From Geosiphon pyriformis (lineage: Eukaryota > Glomeromycota > Glomeromycetes > Archaeosporales > Geosiphonaceae), in the NCBI GenBank assembly GCA_016748015.1, contig JAAOMT010000040.1, positions 570,028-634,027 on the forward strand: a stretch of 64,000 nucleotides of DNA, written 5' to 3'. Below the pieces are notes generated by a model. The model was not told where the DNA came from and ran no database searches. It was given only the letters and a program-made list of their open reading frames with translations. Position 1 is the stretch's first letter. Each line of letters starts with the position of its first letter. This document shows positions 37,130 through 49,742 of this stretch, one piece after another. Made by a program: the position numbers and the translations under genes.

Positions 37130-38561
37130 GCTTTGAGAACGACTTGCATATGCGATTTTATATACCTGATTTATGAGGTCCCTTGCCATTTTGTTTTTTT
37201 TTCTCTTGAAAATTGATATTCCTTCTCCATTTTCAGGGGATGGTTATTTCATATATAAGACACAGCAATCATGGATCACCAAAATCGTTTGTTAATTAAT
37301 ATAAATACACCGATAAAACCATTATTTTTGCTTTCTGGAAATTTTCCCAACAAATATTAAAAAAAAAATTCTGTACGATTTTCATTGTAAATAGCAATTC
37401 TGTATGTATGCATCCCTACTTTTCTCACCCATTTTCTCCGATGTTTACATTAGAGATTCTGGGTGTGATTATTAAATCTTTCTCGCCTAATATTTTTTCA
37501 GTGTGAAGCGAAATCCCAGCATCTTTTTCTCAGATAAAACTCTGTTGCATTTAAACATCGTTCAGCTTTATATTCTGTACAGTAGTATGGTCTTTGAAGC
37601 TCCACACAAATATTTGTAAAAACTTTTGTCGAGTTGGTTAAAAAGAAACTTGCGGTACACAGAAGAAAAAAATCCAAAATCCTAAATAAATTCACTTCGA
37701 ATTCGTTTCTTTCTGAATACTTCTTTATTTTAATGATCAAGCAAAAAATCAAAAATTCTACAGTAAAATTTTGGGAATATGTTTACTAAAACGATCCGGA
37801 TACTAAATTCTGAATTTCATACTTCACAATCATCTTTGGTTTTATGATCAACGAATGCAACCACTTCCAGAATTGAATGACAATTCGTCAACCATTTTGG
37901 TATGCGAAAAGGTTGCTGATCCGATATTATGCACAGGTTGCTTACCCGATTAATTGAAAAATTTTTTTTTTTAACAAACAAACAATCCGGCACTCTCACG
38001 CAGCCGTGTGTTTGCATCATGAACCAAGATTTGGGTAGAAGAGCCCTTTTTATCGTTAACTTTTCGTCAAAAGTTGTCGAAGATCAAGATTATGTAATGA
38101 CAAGATTCTGGTTTTTTTTGACTTGGATAACGCAGTTAATGTTTAAATATGTTGGGTAAAAAAAATTCTGAAAGTCGAAAAAACATATTTTCAATGTAAA
38201 ATTTGTTTTCCCATTAGATGAAATATCATTCGAGAAAAAAGATTGAATTTATTTTAGTAATCATAAAAGTTTTAAAAAACCCGACATTTTCAAAAGCTCA
38301 CGTAAAAAAAAATCACTTGATCTTATCTGAAAACCGTGATTTTATTGATAATCTAATGAATGTGTGTTTAGCTAATAATACACAAATTTTTATCAAATAA
38401 ATTAAAGTTTATAAGAATTTAAAATAAATTTGTGTTAAATTAACTTATTTTCTGATCTAAATGAGAATTTGTACATTTATATTAATCGCAAGAGGTCTAA
38501 AAATTTTCGTATAACCATCACAAATTCTTATTGCGACATGATCCTAAAACTTTAAAGGGTT

Positions 38562-38605
38562 AAAAACTGGTGATAGAAAATCAATCACCAGTTTTTTTTT
38601 ATTAC
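38562..38605. repeat. Perfect 13-bp stem-loop followed by a T tract
   Basis: Arms AAAAACTGGTGAT (38,562-38,574) and ATCACCAGTTTTT (38,584-38,596), a 9-nt loop, then further T residues. In bacteria this would be called an intrinsic terminator; in a fungal genome it could be a pol III-like end, a small hairpin RNA or chance. Confidence 0.6.
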
Positions 38606-39122
38606 CACTTTTTATTTTTATTTTTATTTTTCTACTTTATTTATTTATTTATTGTTCACTGCCTTTTTTGTCATTTTAGGAATCTCCGTATTTATGATTT
38701 TCTTTTAAAAAAAATTTAGTTATTGTAAATCCCTAAGTTTGTCATTTATGTGTGTGTAATAAGAATAATAACCACACAATTTATGTCATTTCAAATTCCT
38801 TTTAAATTCATTGATTAAGCCTGCTTTTTTTTTTATTTTTTTTATTTTTATTCCACAAAGATTGTAAATTACCTAAACAAGTCTTTGTTCACAAAAATAC
38901 TGTTTGTCAAACTTGGACGGTATTAACAAGAAACCGCGGCAAGAAAGGAGCACGTATGTGAGGTTCTTTGTTGTTGATAATTAAAATAAGAAAATTGTGT
39001 AAATCTAAATAATTTTTGTGTAGGTATTATTTTTATCAAGATTAAACTTCTTTTTTTTTTTTTTTTCAATCTTGCTATATTCAAAACCATAATGTTTTGA
39101 CAGGATCCAAATAATATATTTT

Positions 39123-39127
39123 ATTAC

Positions 39128-39171
<44 letters not shown>
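39123..39171. repeat. (ATT)n microsatellite
   Basis: About 16 ATT units. Confidence 0.9.
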
Positions 39172-39172
<1 letters not shown>

Positions 39173-40865
39173 AAGGTTAGATTTTGAAATACGGTGTTCA
39201 TGAATCTGAGAACAGCTACGATTTATAAAAAATCTTTTTTTGAGAATAGTTAGATTAAAATAAAAATGGACCTTTTACACATTAATAGGTTTTTTGAATT
39301 ATAAAAGTAATTATTTTAAAACTCAAATCTTTTGTAAGAAGTAATTGGTTGTAAAAAGAAAAGGGGAAACTCATCAAAAAGTTTTTCCCTTCTTCATTTA
39401 CACTATCAAAAAACTTTTTTCATCTATTTAGTAAAAAACGTTATTTACCTCAAAAAATTATGGAAACCATATTTATATTTTGATGACCATTTCCCCTTCT
39501 TTTTTTTAATAGTTTCAAAACAATTAGCTGGCTGAATGACCGTGTACTAAAATTATTTTTATCATTTTCAATCTGCCTAAAAATCAAAAAAGTTATTTTA
39601 GGTTATATTATTCTAAAATCAGAATTAGAAATTAGAATTTGATTATAATTCAATAAATGGTGTTCCCCCAATCATCCGAACTTGGGCATTATTTACTAAA
39701 TACTAACCGAATAGGTCATACTTCAATTTGTATATTTTTGTTCATTACTATTCTTTCAAAAAGTATTGTATCAAAGGAATGTTTAATATTCTTCAGGGTC
39801 CTAATTTTAAATTGTTCAGTTTATTTTCTTGCTATTTATTGACATTTTGAATTAATTATTTCAGCACTAACATTCCTCTTCCCACCAAATATTAAAAATT
39901 TCCGGAAATTTTTTAATATATTGTAAAAGCTTGGGAACCGATCCCAAGTCCCTTAGACTCGAATTGGTATTTCAAATATGGTATATTTGTTTTTGGAAGG
40001 TGTGTCCCGACTGTGTTGTTGCCTATTTGTTTGTTTGGTATTAAGTATATTTATTGTTTATTTATTGTTTATTTATTGTTTGTCTCAGAAAGAAGCCAAA
40101 GGGAATGGTTTGTCGCACTTACTAATACCCTTACAAGACTTTTTTTTATTTAATAGGCGAGGGATAATATCTGATTTGTTCTTTATCTCTGATCATCGAT
40201 GACAAGTTTCATGCGAACACATTGAACACCACATGTTAACCACATCTTCTGATCATTCAAAATTAAAAAAAAAGGTATGCATCGACAACTCTTTTTTTTG
40301 TCAAATTATTTAGTCTCGGCTTTGTACAATATTTTTTCATGTCCCAAGTTTATTGATCTGCCTATTGTTTGATGTATGACGACATAATGAAGAACAACAA
40401 TAAACGCCAAAGTGATAATTTTTGGAAGGATTCTTTTTTAAATGTCTTTTTTCTAGAAAATGACAAAATTTCATAATGGGGGGTAAGATAGAAACGGAGA
40501 TGAAAGATGTTCCATTTAAAGCGAGATCTTCAAATAAGTTTCTTAAAATCGTGTGCTCCACTTTTTCTATCTTTTTGCCTTTCGACGCTTAGAATTTGCA
40601 AAGTTGTGCAGTTTTAAAGTGATAATTATCAAAACAGTAATTAAAATTCAAGAAATTTGTGACTGTTTTGCAAATTTAAAAAAATTGATGCACACATAAA
40701 TTTCAATACTAATACACACACATTTTGCCTACATATATTAAAAAAACAAACAAATAGACACTCCTTTTTTTTTATTTTTTATTTTTTAATGTTGTCCAGT
40801 TTAGATGATCATTTCGCGCCCACGACAGTCAATCCCGCGATGCTACTAATCTATACCTCCCGATA

Positions 40866-40867
<2 letters not shown>

Positions 40868-40919
<52 letters not shown>
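40868..40919. repeat. T52 homopolymer
   Basis: Uninterrupted run of 52 T, flanked by unusually CpG-rich sequence (left 'tcgcgcccacgac', right 'tttgcgcgcgcag'). Its length may be unreliable in assembly. On the minus strand it would be a long A tail. Confidence 0.9.
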
Positions 40920-40924
<5 letters not shown>

Positions 40925-41744
40925 GCGCGCGCAGTTTAAGGCGAGCCCAGAAAGACCATCGGTAGATTCATTTTGTTGTCAAGATGAGGCAGATAAGACC
41001 ATGTCCCAAAAAATTTGATTATCTCTCGAAAAGGAAAAAAATAAAACAAACTTTTTAAAGTTCAGAATTTTATCTAAAAAAATGAATGTGGAGTTACCAA
41101 ATATATACATATATGCTGATTTCTAATAATTTAACAATTTTCCTGATTCCCAATCATAACATTTCCCCTGAAGAATTGTCTCCCTGATCTTTTCATGCAT
41201 AATACCAGTTCGAATACAGTCCCAAGTGCAACTGTTGAACGAACACTCGGATAATGTTTATGTTGAAAAAAAAAATTTATTTGGTCTGTGAACTTTTGTT
41301 CTTCTGCAAATATATATTAATTCTTACCTCTCATTTTAAACTTTATCAAATATAAGATGAAATTCTTTCCAAAAATTGTGACTTATAATCAACAAATCAG
41401 ATGATTCAAAAGCAGAAGGATAAGAGGAGAAAAATTTCGATAAAGTTTCTCGAGATTAACTTTATTATGGTTGGCTTCCCATTCATCGATTTCATTTTAT
41501 CTTTTTGCTTTGTGAACAATACAGATCAACAGGAGAAAATCAAAGAAGTATTCCTTTTAGACATGAATGAAAAATGGTAGGATCTCTTGGTGAGTCTACT
41601 TTTAAGTTAATTCAACTTTAAGTGTATATCGATGTCACATTTAATAGGTGGTTTATTAGAGCAAATTATGGCCATAGTATTTCCATGATTTTTTGGAGAA
41701 ACAAGGTTTCGAAGGCGTCATTTTTAAAGACTTTAATGAATTAA

Positions 41745-41778
<34 letters not shown>

Positions 41779-43332
41779 AAATCATTTATTATGCAAAATG
41801 AAAGTTTTCTGCCAAGCACAGGAAAGCAATTAGGTGGGTACCAATGTTTACCTTTACAGTTACTATATCAAAATAATACCAAGGGAATCTAATTTCTTTT
41901 GAATTCAATTGTACAATTTCAAAATTGCAAGTATGACAGAAAACTTGGTAATATGGAATATTCTATATACGAACCTTTCTGTGATCTTAAAAATTTTCCC
42001 TTCAAGTACAAACAAAAGTCTGAAACTTAAATTAACTTTATTAAAAAGTTTCTGTGGGCAAGTATATACAATTATCGCCAAAATCCCTTTGTTAAATTAT
42101 CATAAAGAGGAAAAAGTTGTATCATCTTCAATATATACTCGGATGAAATGTAACATATTTCCAAATTTTGTGGTTGTTTTTTTAATGCTCCACAAAATAA
42201 AGGAAAAACACCAAGGTTACTTAACAGAAATCCATGAATACCGGATTTACTAGTGAATCTCGGAGGTACAACGCCGGGAAGTTTGTACTGAAGGGCAAAA
42301 GGGTCAAATTTTAAATCAAATGGAGTTTAGCTAACACACACCAATATCCCTCGAAAAAATTTGTTTAATGTTGGTGTCAAAAATTTTCCAGTTTGGTACA
42401 TAAAAATCTTTACAATTTTTTGAATTGAAATTTATTTTAAAAAGTTAAAAACTGTGACTCTCAAAATTGTAGCAGGAATTCTAAAATAAATTTTTCTTGA
42501 ATTTTCTGAGAATCGAACTTTCCAGAGGTTCCCAATATATTTTCAAAAATCAATTTCAAAAGAAATTGTTGCATCCACAAATTTGAAAATCAATACTCGA
42601 TAAATCAGGTTTGAGACCATCTTGTTAGGCATTTTTAGCTTATTTTAAGGAAAAAATTAAATTTCTTCTATTTAAAATTCCCTTTTATCTTCTATTCCCA
42701 ATAAATAAACACGCAACTTTGTATTTGCTTTGTTTCATTGAAAAGCAACTAGTCAAAATTTGTCCCCTTGTATCTTCAACTTTTTGATTGCTTCCTAAAA
42801 AAAGTTACATTAGCATTAACCAAATATTATATTACCATGTTTGGAATATCTCATGTATTTTTTTTTTGTTATTAATAGTGAACAAATAGTTTTCAAATAA
42901 ATTAATATAACCTCATCTAAATGGGTTGTAAAAGAAAAACTTAGATTCCTTGTTAACTCGATTTGCCAAAGTGACCACTCTTGATTTTTTTTATATTTTC
43001 TGCATTGGGTTTTTCGTATGTAATAAATTATATATGCAAATATTTTATTTTTAAAAACTTTATTTTTAATTCTAAATTTTTTGAATATACATGCATATTC
43101 AAATTTTCGTTTAATTTCATTTTTATCACACTTTGTTTTTTTTTGTTTTATATTTTGGCGTTTTGTTTATTGGTGATTCAAAACCTTATGGTTTTTTTTA
43201 ATCATGTTTTTAACTTTTTTTGAACCAATAAAAAATTAGTTGAACAAAATTAACTTTTGATTTAAAATAGAAATATACGGTAAAAAATAAGTTTTTTCAT
43301 TTATCTTTTAATTTTAAAACAAAAGAGATTTT

Positions 43333-43417
43333 ATTTTATTATTATTTTATTTTGCTATTATTTTATTTTACTATTATTTTATTTTACTATTATTTTATTT
43401 TACTATTTTAATAATAC

Positions 43418-43454
<37 letters not shown>

Positions 43455-43480
43455 CTATTATTATTAATTATTAATTATTA
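43333..43480. repeat. 16-bp tandem repeat and ATT microsatellite
   Basis: About four copies of 'attattttattttact' (43,337-43,405) followed by an interrupted ATT run. Confidence 0.8.
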
Positions 43481-43547
43481 TTATTATTTGTTTGTAACTT
43501 CTTGAAAAAAATACTAATACAACTTGTTGCCTTTTTTGTTAAAATTA

Positions 43548-43587
<40 letters not shown>

Positions 43588-44011
43588 ATTTATGGTTAAT
43601 AAATAATTTTTTTTGGTTTAAAATTATAGTTTTTTTGTTTATTTGAAATTGATAAATAATACTTAATAATTAATTTAAAAATATTTTTGATTTTTTGAAA
43701 AAAAAAATAATTCTATTTTTAATTATTTAAATTTTTTTTTAATATATATATTAATGTATTTAATCTTATTTTTTGTATATTTTTAAAAGTTTTAAAGTAT
43801 TTACATTCTAATAATATTTTTTATTATTTTATTATTTATAATCTTTATGATTTTATTATTTATTATTTTTTTGTAAAAATGTAATTTTTTAATTTTAAAT
43901 AATCATGTTTTTTATTAAATATTTTTGAGATTTGATATTATAATAATCGTAAAAAAAAAAAATTATGTTATATTATAAATAATTCTTTTATAATATTTCA
44001 AAAAATAATTA

Positions 44012-44042
<31 letters not shown>

Positions 44043-44455
44043 AGATATATGAGTATTTTTGAAATATATATATATATATATATATGAAATTTTTATTATT
44101 ATTGTTGTTGTTTTTGTTGTTGAATCAATAATTCTTTTTATGTTTTTTTTTTATTCATTTTTTTTTAAACTTTTATTTTGTTTCAAAAAAATAAAAATTT
44201 TACAATTTTTTTTATAATTAATTTATTTCGTTATTAAAAATTTACATAAAATTTTTTTTTCAACAATTCAAAATGATATTATAAGATTTGTTTTAAAATT
44301 TTATTATTATTATTATTATTAAACTAAAGATTTGATATAAATAATTTTTGTTAAACAATTAAAAATGTTTTCTTTTTAATAGTTTAACATAATAAAAGTA
44401 AAATTCATTTTTTAATTAATTTAAATTAAATTAAATAAATAAATAAAAATCTTAA

Positions 44456-44487
<32 letters not shown>

Positions 44488-45047
44488 GACAAAGTACATA
44501 ACAAAAAATATTTATCGCACATTTTTTAATTCTAATATGAAAATAAATTCGCAAAAATGGTACAATTTATTTTTTTCCTCAAATTTTTCTAGTTATCTTT
44601 GTCAATTTTTATGAAATTATTTAGTTATAATTTGCCAAATTTAATTTAATTATCAGTTGGAGAATCTTCAGTCAACAATACAAAAAATATATATATATAT
44701 GTTTTTATATCACATAAGTAATAAATTTATTTTTACTTTTTCAAGAATTGGTATTATTTTAAGTAAAAAAAATTAAATTAAATTCCTTTTAAATCAAGAT
44801 CAGGAAATATTGTAAATCTCATTTGGGGAAAAATTATGTTTCAGTGACTCATTTAGATCAATATAATCAGAAAGTAACGATCTTTTGGTAGTGATCAAGT
44901 AAAATAGTATTTCAGTTAAAGATTAAAGCTGCAAGGGTTTTTATTTTCGTTTGATAATATTTCTTTAGTTTACTTTATAGCCTCGATTTACAATGATTAG
45001 CCTAATATTTTCAACGATCAATCACAATAGAATATTTTTGTTGTTGG

Positions 45048-45062
45048 GTAGATATATAAAAA
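45048..45062 (+). promoter_or_regulatory. TATA-like box of the lipase-like gene
   Basis: 'agatatataaaa' about 65-75 bp upstream of the ATG at 45,124, a plausible pol II TATA element by position. Confidence 0.4.
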
Positions 45063-45123
45063 AAAAAAGGGCTAATTTCAACTTAATCTTTTATCCTATC
45101 TCTAAATACTGAGCCCAGTAAAT

Positions 45124-46477
45124 ATGAACTCAAAAAAAGGGTGGTTGATTTTAAGAATAGTTCTTTTGATTACGGGAATTATGGTAATAATAGGAAATAT
45201 CTTGAGCTTTATTTTCCAAGAACCAATAGATATTGTCCAAAATGGGAAAGAAAAGAACGGTATATCCAACAAAAAGCTTAAACGACATTTAAACTCATTT
45301 ACTCAACATATGAAACGGAGGAATTTCTCGAATAAAATTTCAATGCATGATGGACAATCTTTTCACGCTGATAACTCATCAGCATCACCACCCAAAATCC
45401 CAGTAGATGCTAGCGAAATCTTTTTCTTAACCCAGATGGCTCGTTTCGCCAATATGGGTTATTGTTACCCTTCCGCTCCGGGTCGCATAGGCTCTGAAAA
45501 AAAAAACGGTATTATTAAGAAGCTTCTTCATTGGAATTTATTTGATTCAATCATTAAAAAATATTGTTATCGATTTTGAAGCCAATTTTGTTCTTGATCT
45601 TAAAAACCGAAGCTTAATCATATATTTTACTGGTCCTGAGATCCAAGAATCGATTACAAGTTTAGAGCAGCTTGATACACATGACATGGTAGAGGGTTCG
45701 ATTTTGGAATACGAATGGTACGCTGATGTGCAGAAATTGATGTTACCGATTGCTGACGTAATAAACAAAGCCGGTTTAACTTTGAATTCGAAAGAAATTC
45801 AACTTTATTTGACTGGACATGGAATTGGAGGAGGTATTTGAAAATTCCCAAGTAAAGTTTATCTTGTCTTTTAGATTCAATCCCTTAATTTATACTTTCC
45901 TTTGAAAATTTAATTATATACTTAAAAGTCTATGCAGTCTTTGCAGCACTTCTCCTGAAAGAAGTCTTTCTTACATATTCTGCCCTAGAAACAAATAATT
46001 ATTTAAAACTTGATTTTGTCGTGGTTACTTTTGGTCAACCAAGGCTCGGAAACGCCCTTTTTGCGGACTATATTAATCGTATGTTGTTGATCTACCGTGT
46101 TACGCATTCAAACGATTTTATTCCAAATTCTATGCCCCTGTTGCCGAGGGATTATCTTTTCAAACATCATGAAAGGGAGATTTGGATTGTGCCCAAGGAC
46201 TGTGAATGCCCGAGACAAGATTTTGATCAATTTGAATTAGGATATGATGTGTTTAAGTGCTTTGGTTATTGGCCAAATGCCATTCTTAAAGTTGGGGAAA
46301 ATATGGTATGTTTGGGTAAAACTATTCGAATTTTTGAATTCATAAGATGAATTGATTAATTCAATTTTCATTTTTCAGGAATGTAACTCTGGGACTGATG
46401 GTAGAGGAACATCAGTACATTTTGGGCCTTATTTTAATACCACATTCAAAGATTGTCGTGAATTTTTGCCTGGATAA
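45124..46477 (+). CDS. Class-3 lipase-like alpha/beta hydrolase, four exons, nucleophile Ser replaced by Gly
   Basis: Class-3 (fungal triacylglycerol) lipases hydrolyse acyl esters with a Ser-Asp-His triad. Exons: 45,124-45,508, 45,582-45,833, 45,929-46,305, 46,379-46,477; introns of 73, 95 and 73 bp are all GT..AG and preserve frame; 370 residues. Residues 5-30 form a hydrophobic segment (signal anchor or signal peptide), followed by a Lys/Arg-rich linker. The lipase core begins near residue 100 ('ANMGYCYPSAP'), with 'IIYFTGPE' and 'DVVVTFG'-type strand 'FVVVTFGQPRLGN'. The nucleophile elbow reads GHGIGG where the family has GHSLGG: codon GGA at 45,821-45,823 (residue 209). The Asp (275, 'THSNDFIP') and His (292, 'FKHHEREIW') are retained. 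C-terminus 'CNSGTDGRG...VHFGPYF' matches the family end. Likely membrane-bound or secreted, and catalytically impaired unless another residue substitutes. Confidence 0.85.
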
Positions 46478-48149
46478 CTCAATTTATGATTTTGAGGAGA
46501 TTTGATGATTTCGATGTGGTAAGTAAAGAGCGTTTAATAATGTCAAGTTTCCGAATTTTCTTCTTCATTAATTTTGATTTTATCGTTTGAGACACTAAAT
46601 CAGTTAGAAATGATGGTGAAATTTTTTAACTTGCAATAGACTGATATATTTTGAAGCAATTTTATACTGAACTTGGCTCTTGAAATAGAGCAAGCATGCT
46701 TATCTCCCAATATTAGAAAATCCTTTTCGTTTAGAAATATTAAAAGCTTAGGTTTCCAAGCATAGGATCTTTCGGGACTATGGGGGGGGGGTGGTTTTTT
46801 TGAATTTGAATACCTTAAAGCTTCTCAGAAAAAGCGATATATACGTATATTTCCTTAAAAACAATGACTTTTAAGAAGATCTATGCAAATTAATTTATAC
46901 ACCTTTTTTGATTTTGAATTTATATGACTTGAATATTTAATATTATATTATAAATTTTATTCCTGTAAAAAATATGCAAATTTATTTTTATTTTATGAAA
47001 CTTTGAAATTTATTCAATTTGCTTTATAAGGTACCAATAGCTTTATTATCAATCATGAAAATAATTTTTAAAGAAATTCTTTAGTGCATTTACTTTTAGG
47101 AATATCTACCCTTATCCTATATTACCTTTATATATATATTAGCATTTTAATGAAAGAATCTTCTTGAATTCATTTTTGAAAGTGTTCTCGAACCTGATTA
47201 CTTTTTTGAATTTGAAAAATCGGGGAAAACATATCATAAGTTTATTTTAAAGCTTAATATATATTCAATTTCTTCTTCAACTTGATCTGAAAAGTGAGCT
47301 AGTTATATTTGATAATAAAATTTCTTTAATAATTTGATATCATTTCTTGTAAAAAAATATATAATTTTTCCCCATTGAATAAAACATTCCCCATAACTTT
47401 ATATAATGATTATATTATTTTAATATTTAAGTTTACTTGATATTTTTAATTGGTGGTGGTGGTGGTGAAAAAATACAAATAAAAATTTATAAACTTTTGG
47501 AAAAATTAACAAAAAAAAAACCAAGTAAATTTTTATATTCCCAAAGTTCCAAAACATTTTTTTTTCAAGAACATTATAAAAATCTCAAAACATATTTGAA
47601 TTCAACAATGAAAATTTTTTTTTGTTCTCAATCAGGAGTATGCATTATCTCATTTTTCATATGAAATTTTTACAAAATTAGATATAAAGAAAGAAATATT
47701 AGTGACCAATTTCCTGGAACTCAGACTTCAAGACCGATTGATCATTAAAATAATATCATAAAATAAATACAAAAAAAAATTTCATTCCCAGAGAAAGATT
47801 TTTCAAAAATTGTTTATATACATGTAAAGTATATAATAAAAATTGTTAAAAGTACATGTATCTCCAACAAACTTTATTTTTTAATACATTGGTTTCTCAA
47901 AAATTCTGGAAAGTAGGGCAAAGGCTATAATGGTTATCACAAAAAGATTAATATGTTTGCAGAAATTCTTCTTTATCTCTATAAAAAATTACTACTAAAA
48001 CTAGAGAAAAAAAGGGTTTAGACATTTTATTATCAGATAATTCATTTAAAATTACTTGGATAAATGAAAAACTCTACCAATCACTAAACCGATACTCACG
48101 CAATTTCAAAAGCTGATAAACCAAATTTCATCTTAATAATAACTGGAGA
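46478..48149. other. Intergenic region
   Basis: AT-rich; no gene supported. A short (GGT)n run lies at 47,452-47,466. The left part of the Tc1/mariner relic annotated next may extend into its end, but no start or TIR was found. Confidence 0.45.
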
Positions 48150-48720
48150 AAAACTCTTCCTTTAGATGATGATACAGTGTTTCATCTGTTCACAAACACA
48201 AAAATGAAAATTGGTACAAGGAAAATCGACCAATTTCCCAAACCAAAAAGATCATACAAAAATTTTGTATGGGGGTTTTTGTATGAAGGAAAAAATAAGT
48301 TTATTCTGTTTTCGACGTATCATGAATACTAAGTTTTATATTAAAATTTTTGCAAAAACATGTTGGAAAAGTTAATGAAATACTAGGGAAGAAGTGAAGT
48401 TTTCAACAAGATAACGATCCCAAGCATAAAACCCGAGTAGTTAAGATTTTTTATCTTGAAGTCATCTAAATCCTATTTGAAAATCTGTGGACAATTGTTA
48501 AAACTGTGAATTAAAAAAAAAAAAATGTCGTAAAATATGGATACTTTGGAACGATATATGGTTGAAGAATGGAATTTCTTTTCCAAAAAACTATCCTAAT
48601 CAATTTAGGAAATTCAATGTCGCGAAATAATTACATATTAAACTTTATATTAATAAGATTCTGTGTGATCGATTTTTTTTGTCACACACTGTATATCGTA
48701 TAATTGGATGAACAAAACCT
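48150..48720 (+). mobile_element. Tc1/mariner-type transposase relic (C-terminal half)
   Basis: Plus-strand translation in two frames gives the order of a Tc1 DDE domain: first block near 48,165-48,185 ('DDTVFHLF', corresponding to the D-E-T region), 'KNFVWGFLYEGKNKF' near 48,255-48,300, then 'FQQDNDPKHKTRVVK' near 48,402-48,445 (second catalytic Asp), 'ENLWTIVK' near 48,480 and 'WNDIW' / 'EEWN'-like sequence near 48,550-48,575. The right end resembles a TIR ('gtcacacactgta', ending about 48,692), but no matching left TIR was found, so the element is truncated or diverged. Several stops and at least one frameshift; not functional. Confidence 0.7.
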
Positions 48721-48880
48721 GGCAATCAAAACAACATGCAGTTTATCTTTAATAATAAAGCTATCTTTTATAGCCAAACTCAAAATTAGTATACTTTAAG
48801 AATGAAAAATTACAAAGATATGTAAAGATTAACACTTGAGACCATGAATGGGAAATTAACCAAATAATCTATTATTATTA

Positions 48881-48914
48881 GGGGAGGGGATGGGGATGGG
48901 GATGGGGATGGGGA
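48881..48914 (+). repeat. GGGGAT hexamer repeat, potential G-quadruplex
   Basis: Six G4 tracts spaced by A or AT in an AT-rich neighbourhood. Enough G tracts for a four-layer quadruplex. It is short and internal, so it is not a telomere array. Confidence 0.8.
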
Positions 48915-49091
48915 TTTAAATTATATTACAATTTTCAAGATTGGTTTACTTTAGAGTAATTTCCAATCATAAGTTGAATTATAAAAGTGAAAATTTATTA
49001 CTTGCTGAAATTTGGATTATTACCATAAAAAAATCCACCCATTAATAAAACTTATAATTTTCGTAAACTTTATAGGTTATTTCTTTTAAAA

Positions 49092-49643
49092 TCAAGATTT
49101 GGCAATATTTTTTATAGAATTATTCTCGTTATCATCGATATTATTAACTTCTTTTTTAAGTCTTCTCTTTTTCTCTACAGCTTTTCTAGAATAATATCTG
49201 CTATCCCTCCTATTATTTTGTTTGAGCTCTTTATAAATTTTTTCAATTTCTCCTTCCAAATAATTGACTCTATTTTGGAGTTTACGAGATAACGAGACTT
49301 GTTGAATAAGTGAAGCGAGAATGATATTTCTTAGGTAATAATTTGTAGTCATCATGATTGGCGGTAAATGATTATTAGTCATGTTTTTGTCAGGGACAGA
49401 ATGGTTGGGAAGAATGTTTGTAGGAGGAAAATTATATGGGTAATATGGATGTCCTCGAGAAAGGCGGTGAAAATCAGAAAGTTTGAGTTGAGGTAATTCA
49501 ATGGCACCTGAAAAAGTTTGAGGACTAGATGGTGAAATTTCTGATTTTGGGAATGGTATAGAGTTGGAAAAACTTGGTATTGTATAATTTGGAGTTTGAG
49601 AATTTAAATTTTGATTAAGATGAATTTGTTTTGTTGGTTCCAT
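49092..49643 (-). CDS. Hypothetical 183-aa protein with coiled coil and basic tail
   Basis: I do not recognise this protein. Single open frame from ATG 49,643 (context 'gaaccATGg') to TGA/TAA end at 49,092. Residues 1-90 are Pro/Ser/Asn-rich and likely disordered ('LPQLKLSDFHRLSRGHPYYP' is the most ordered part). Residues about 105-145 form a heptad-like amphipathic helix ('LASLIQQVSLSRKLQNRVNY', 'LEGEIEKIYKEL') suggesting dimerisation. Residues 145-170 are strongly basic ('SRKAVEKKRRLKKEV'). A coiled coil beside a basic stretch suggests a nuclear adaptor or an unusual leucine-zipper-like factor, but the basic part follows rather than precedes the coiled coil, unlike bZIP. A TATAAAAG lies about 100 bp upstream and a 'ttttattacag' in between could end a 5'-UTR intron. 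Confidence 0.6.
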   Translation of the reverse strand: MEPTKQIHLNQNLNSQTPNYTIPSFSNSIPFPKSEISPSSPQTFSGAIELPQLKLSDFHRLSRGHPYYPYNFPPTNILPNHSVPDKNMTNNHLPPIMMTTNYYLRNIILASLIQQVSLSRKLQNRVNYLEGEIEKIYKELKQNNRRDSRYYSRKAVEKKRRLKKEVNNIDDNENNSIKNIAKS

Positions 49644-49742
49644 GGTTCAAGTTTCTTTTGATAACTGTAATAAAATAAAATAAAATAAAATTGGGTTTTT
49701 TTTTCAATTATAAAATATTGCGAAATAATGACAACTCACTCA

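Larger units (their letters stand above)
37130..45050. other. Long intergenic region
   Basis: I see no supported gene in this roughly 7.9 kb. Short open frames (for example 41,909-42,253, 114 codons; 37,929-38,159) have no domain and no gene-like context. The region holds a perfect stem-loop (38,562-38,596), ATT/AAT microsatellites (39,123-39,171; 41,741-41,778; 43,400-43,480; 44,455-44,487), AT runs (43,550-43,582; 44,010-44,034; 44,064-44,086) and a T52 homopolymer (40,868-40,919). Confidence 0.5.

Noticed and set aside
38562-38605. Bacterial rho-independent terminator
   Set aside because: The hairpin with T tract fits in form, but the window is fungal and no gene precedes it.
39978-40202. 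Hydrophobic 74-codon plus frame
   Set aside because: Created by T-rich repeats (tttattgttta units); not convincing as a membrane protein.
41909-42253. 114-codon plus frame
   Set aside because: No recognisable domain, no splice or promoter context and AT-biased residues; probably chance.
48881-48914. Telomere-like array (GGGGAT)
   Set aside because: Only about six units, internal, and unlike the TTAGGG repeat usual in fungi.
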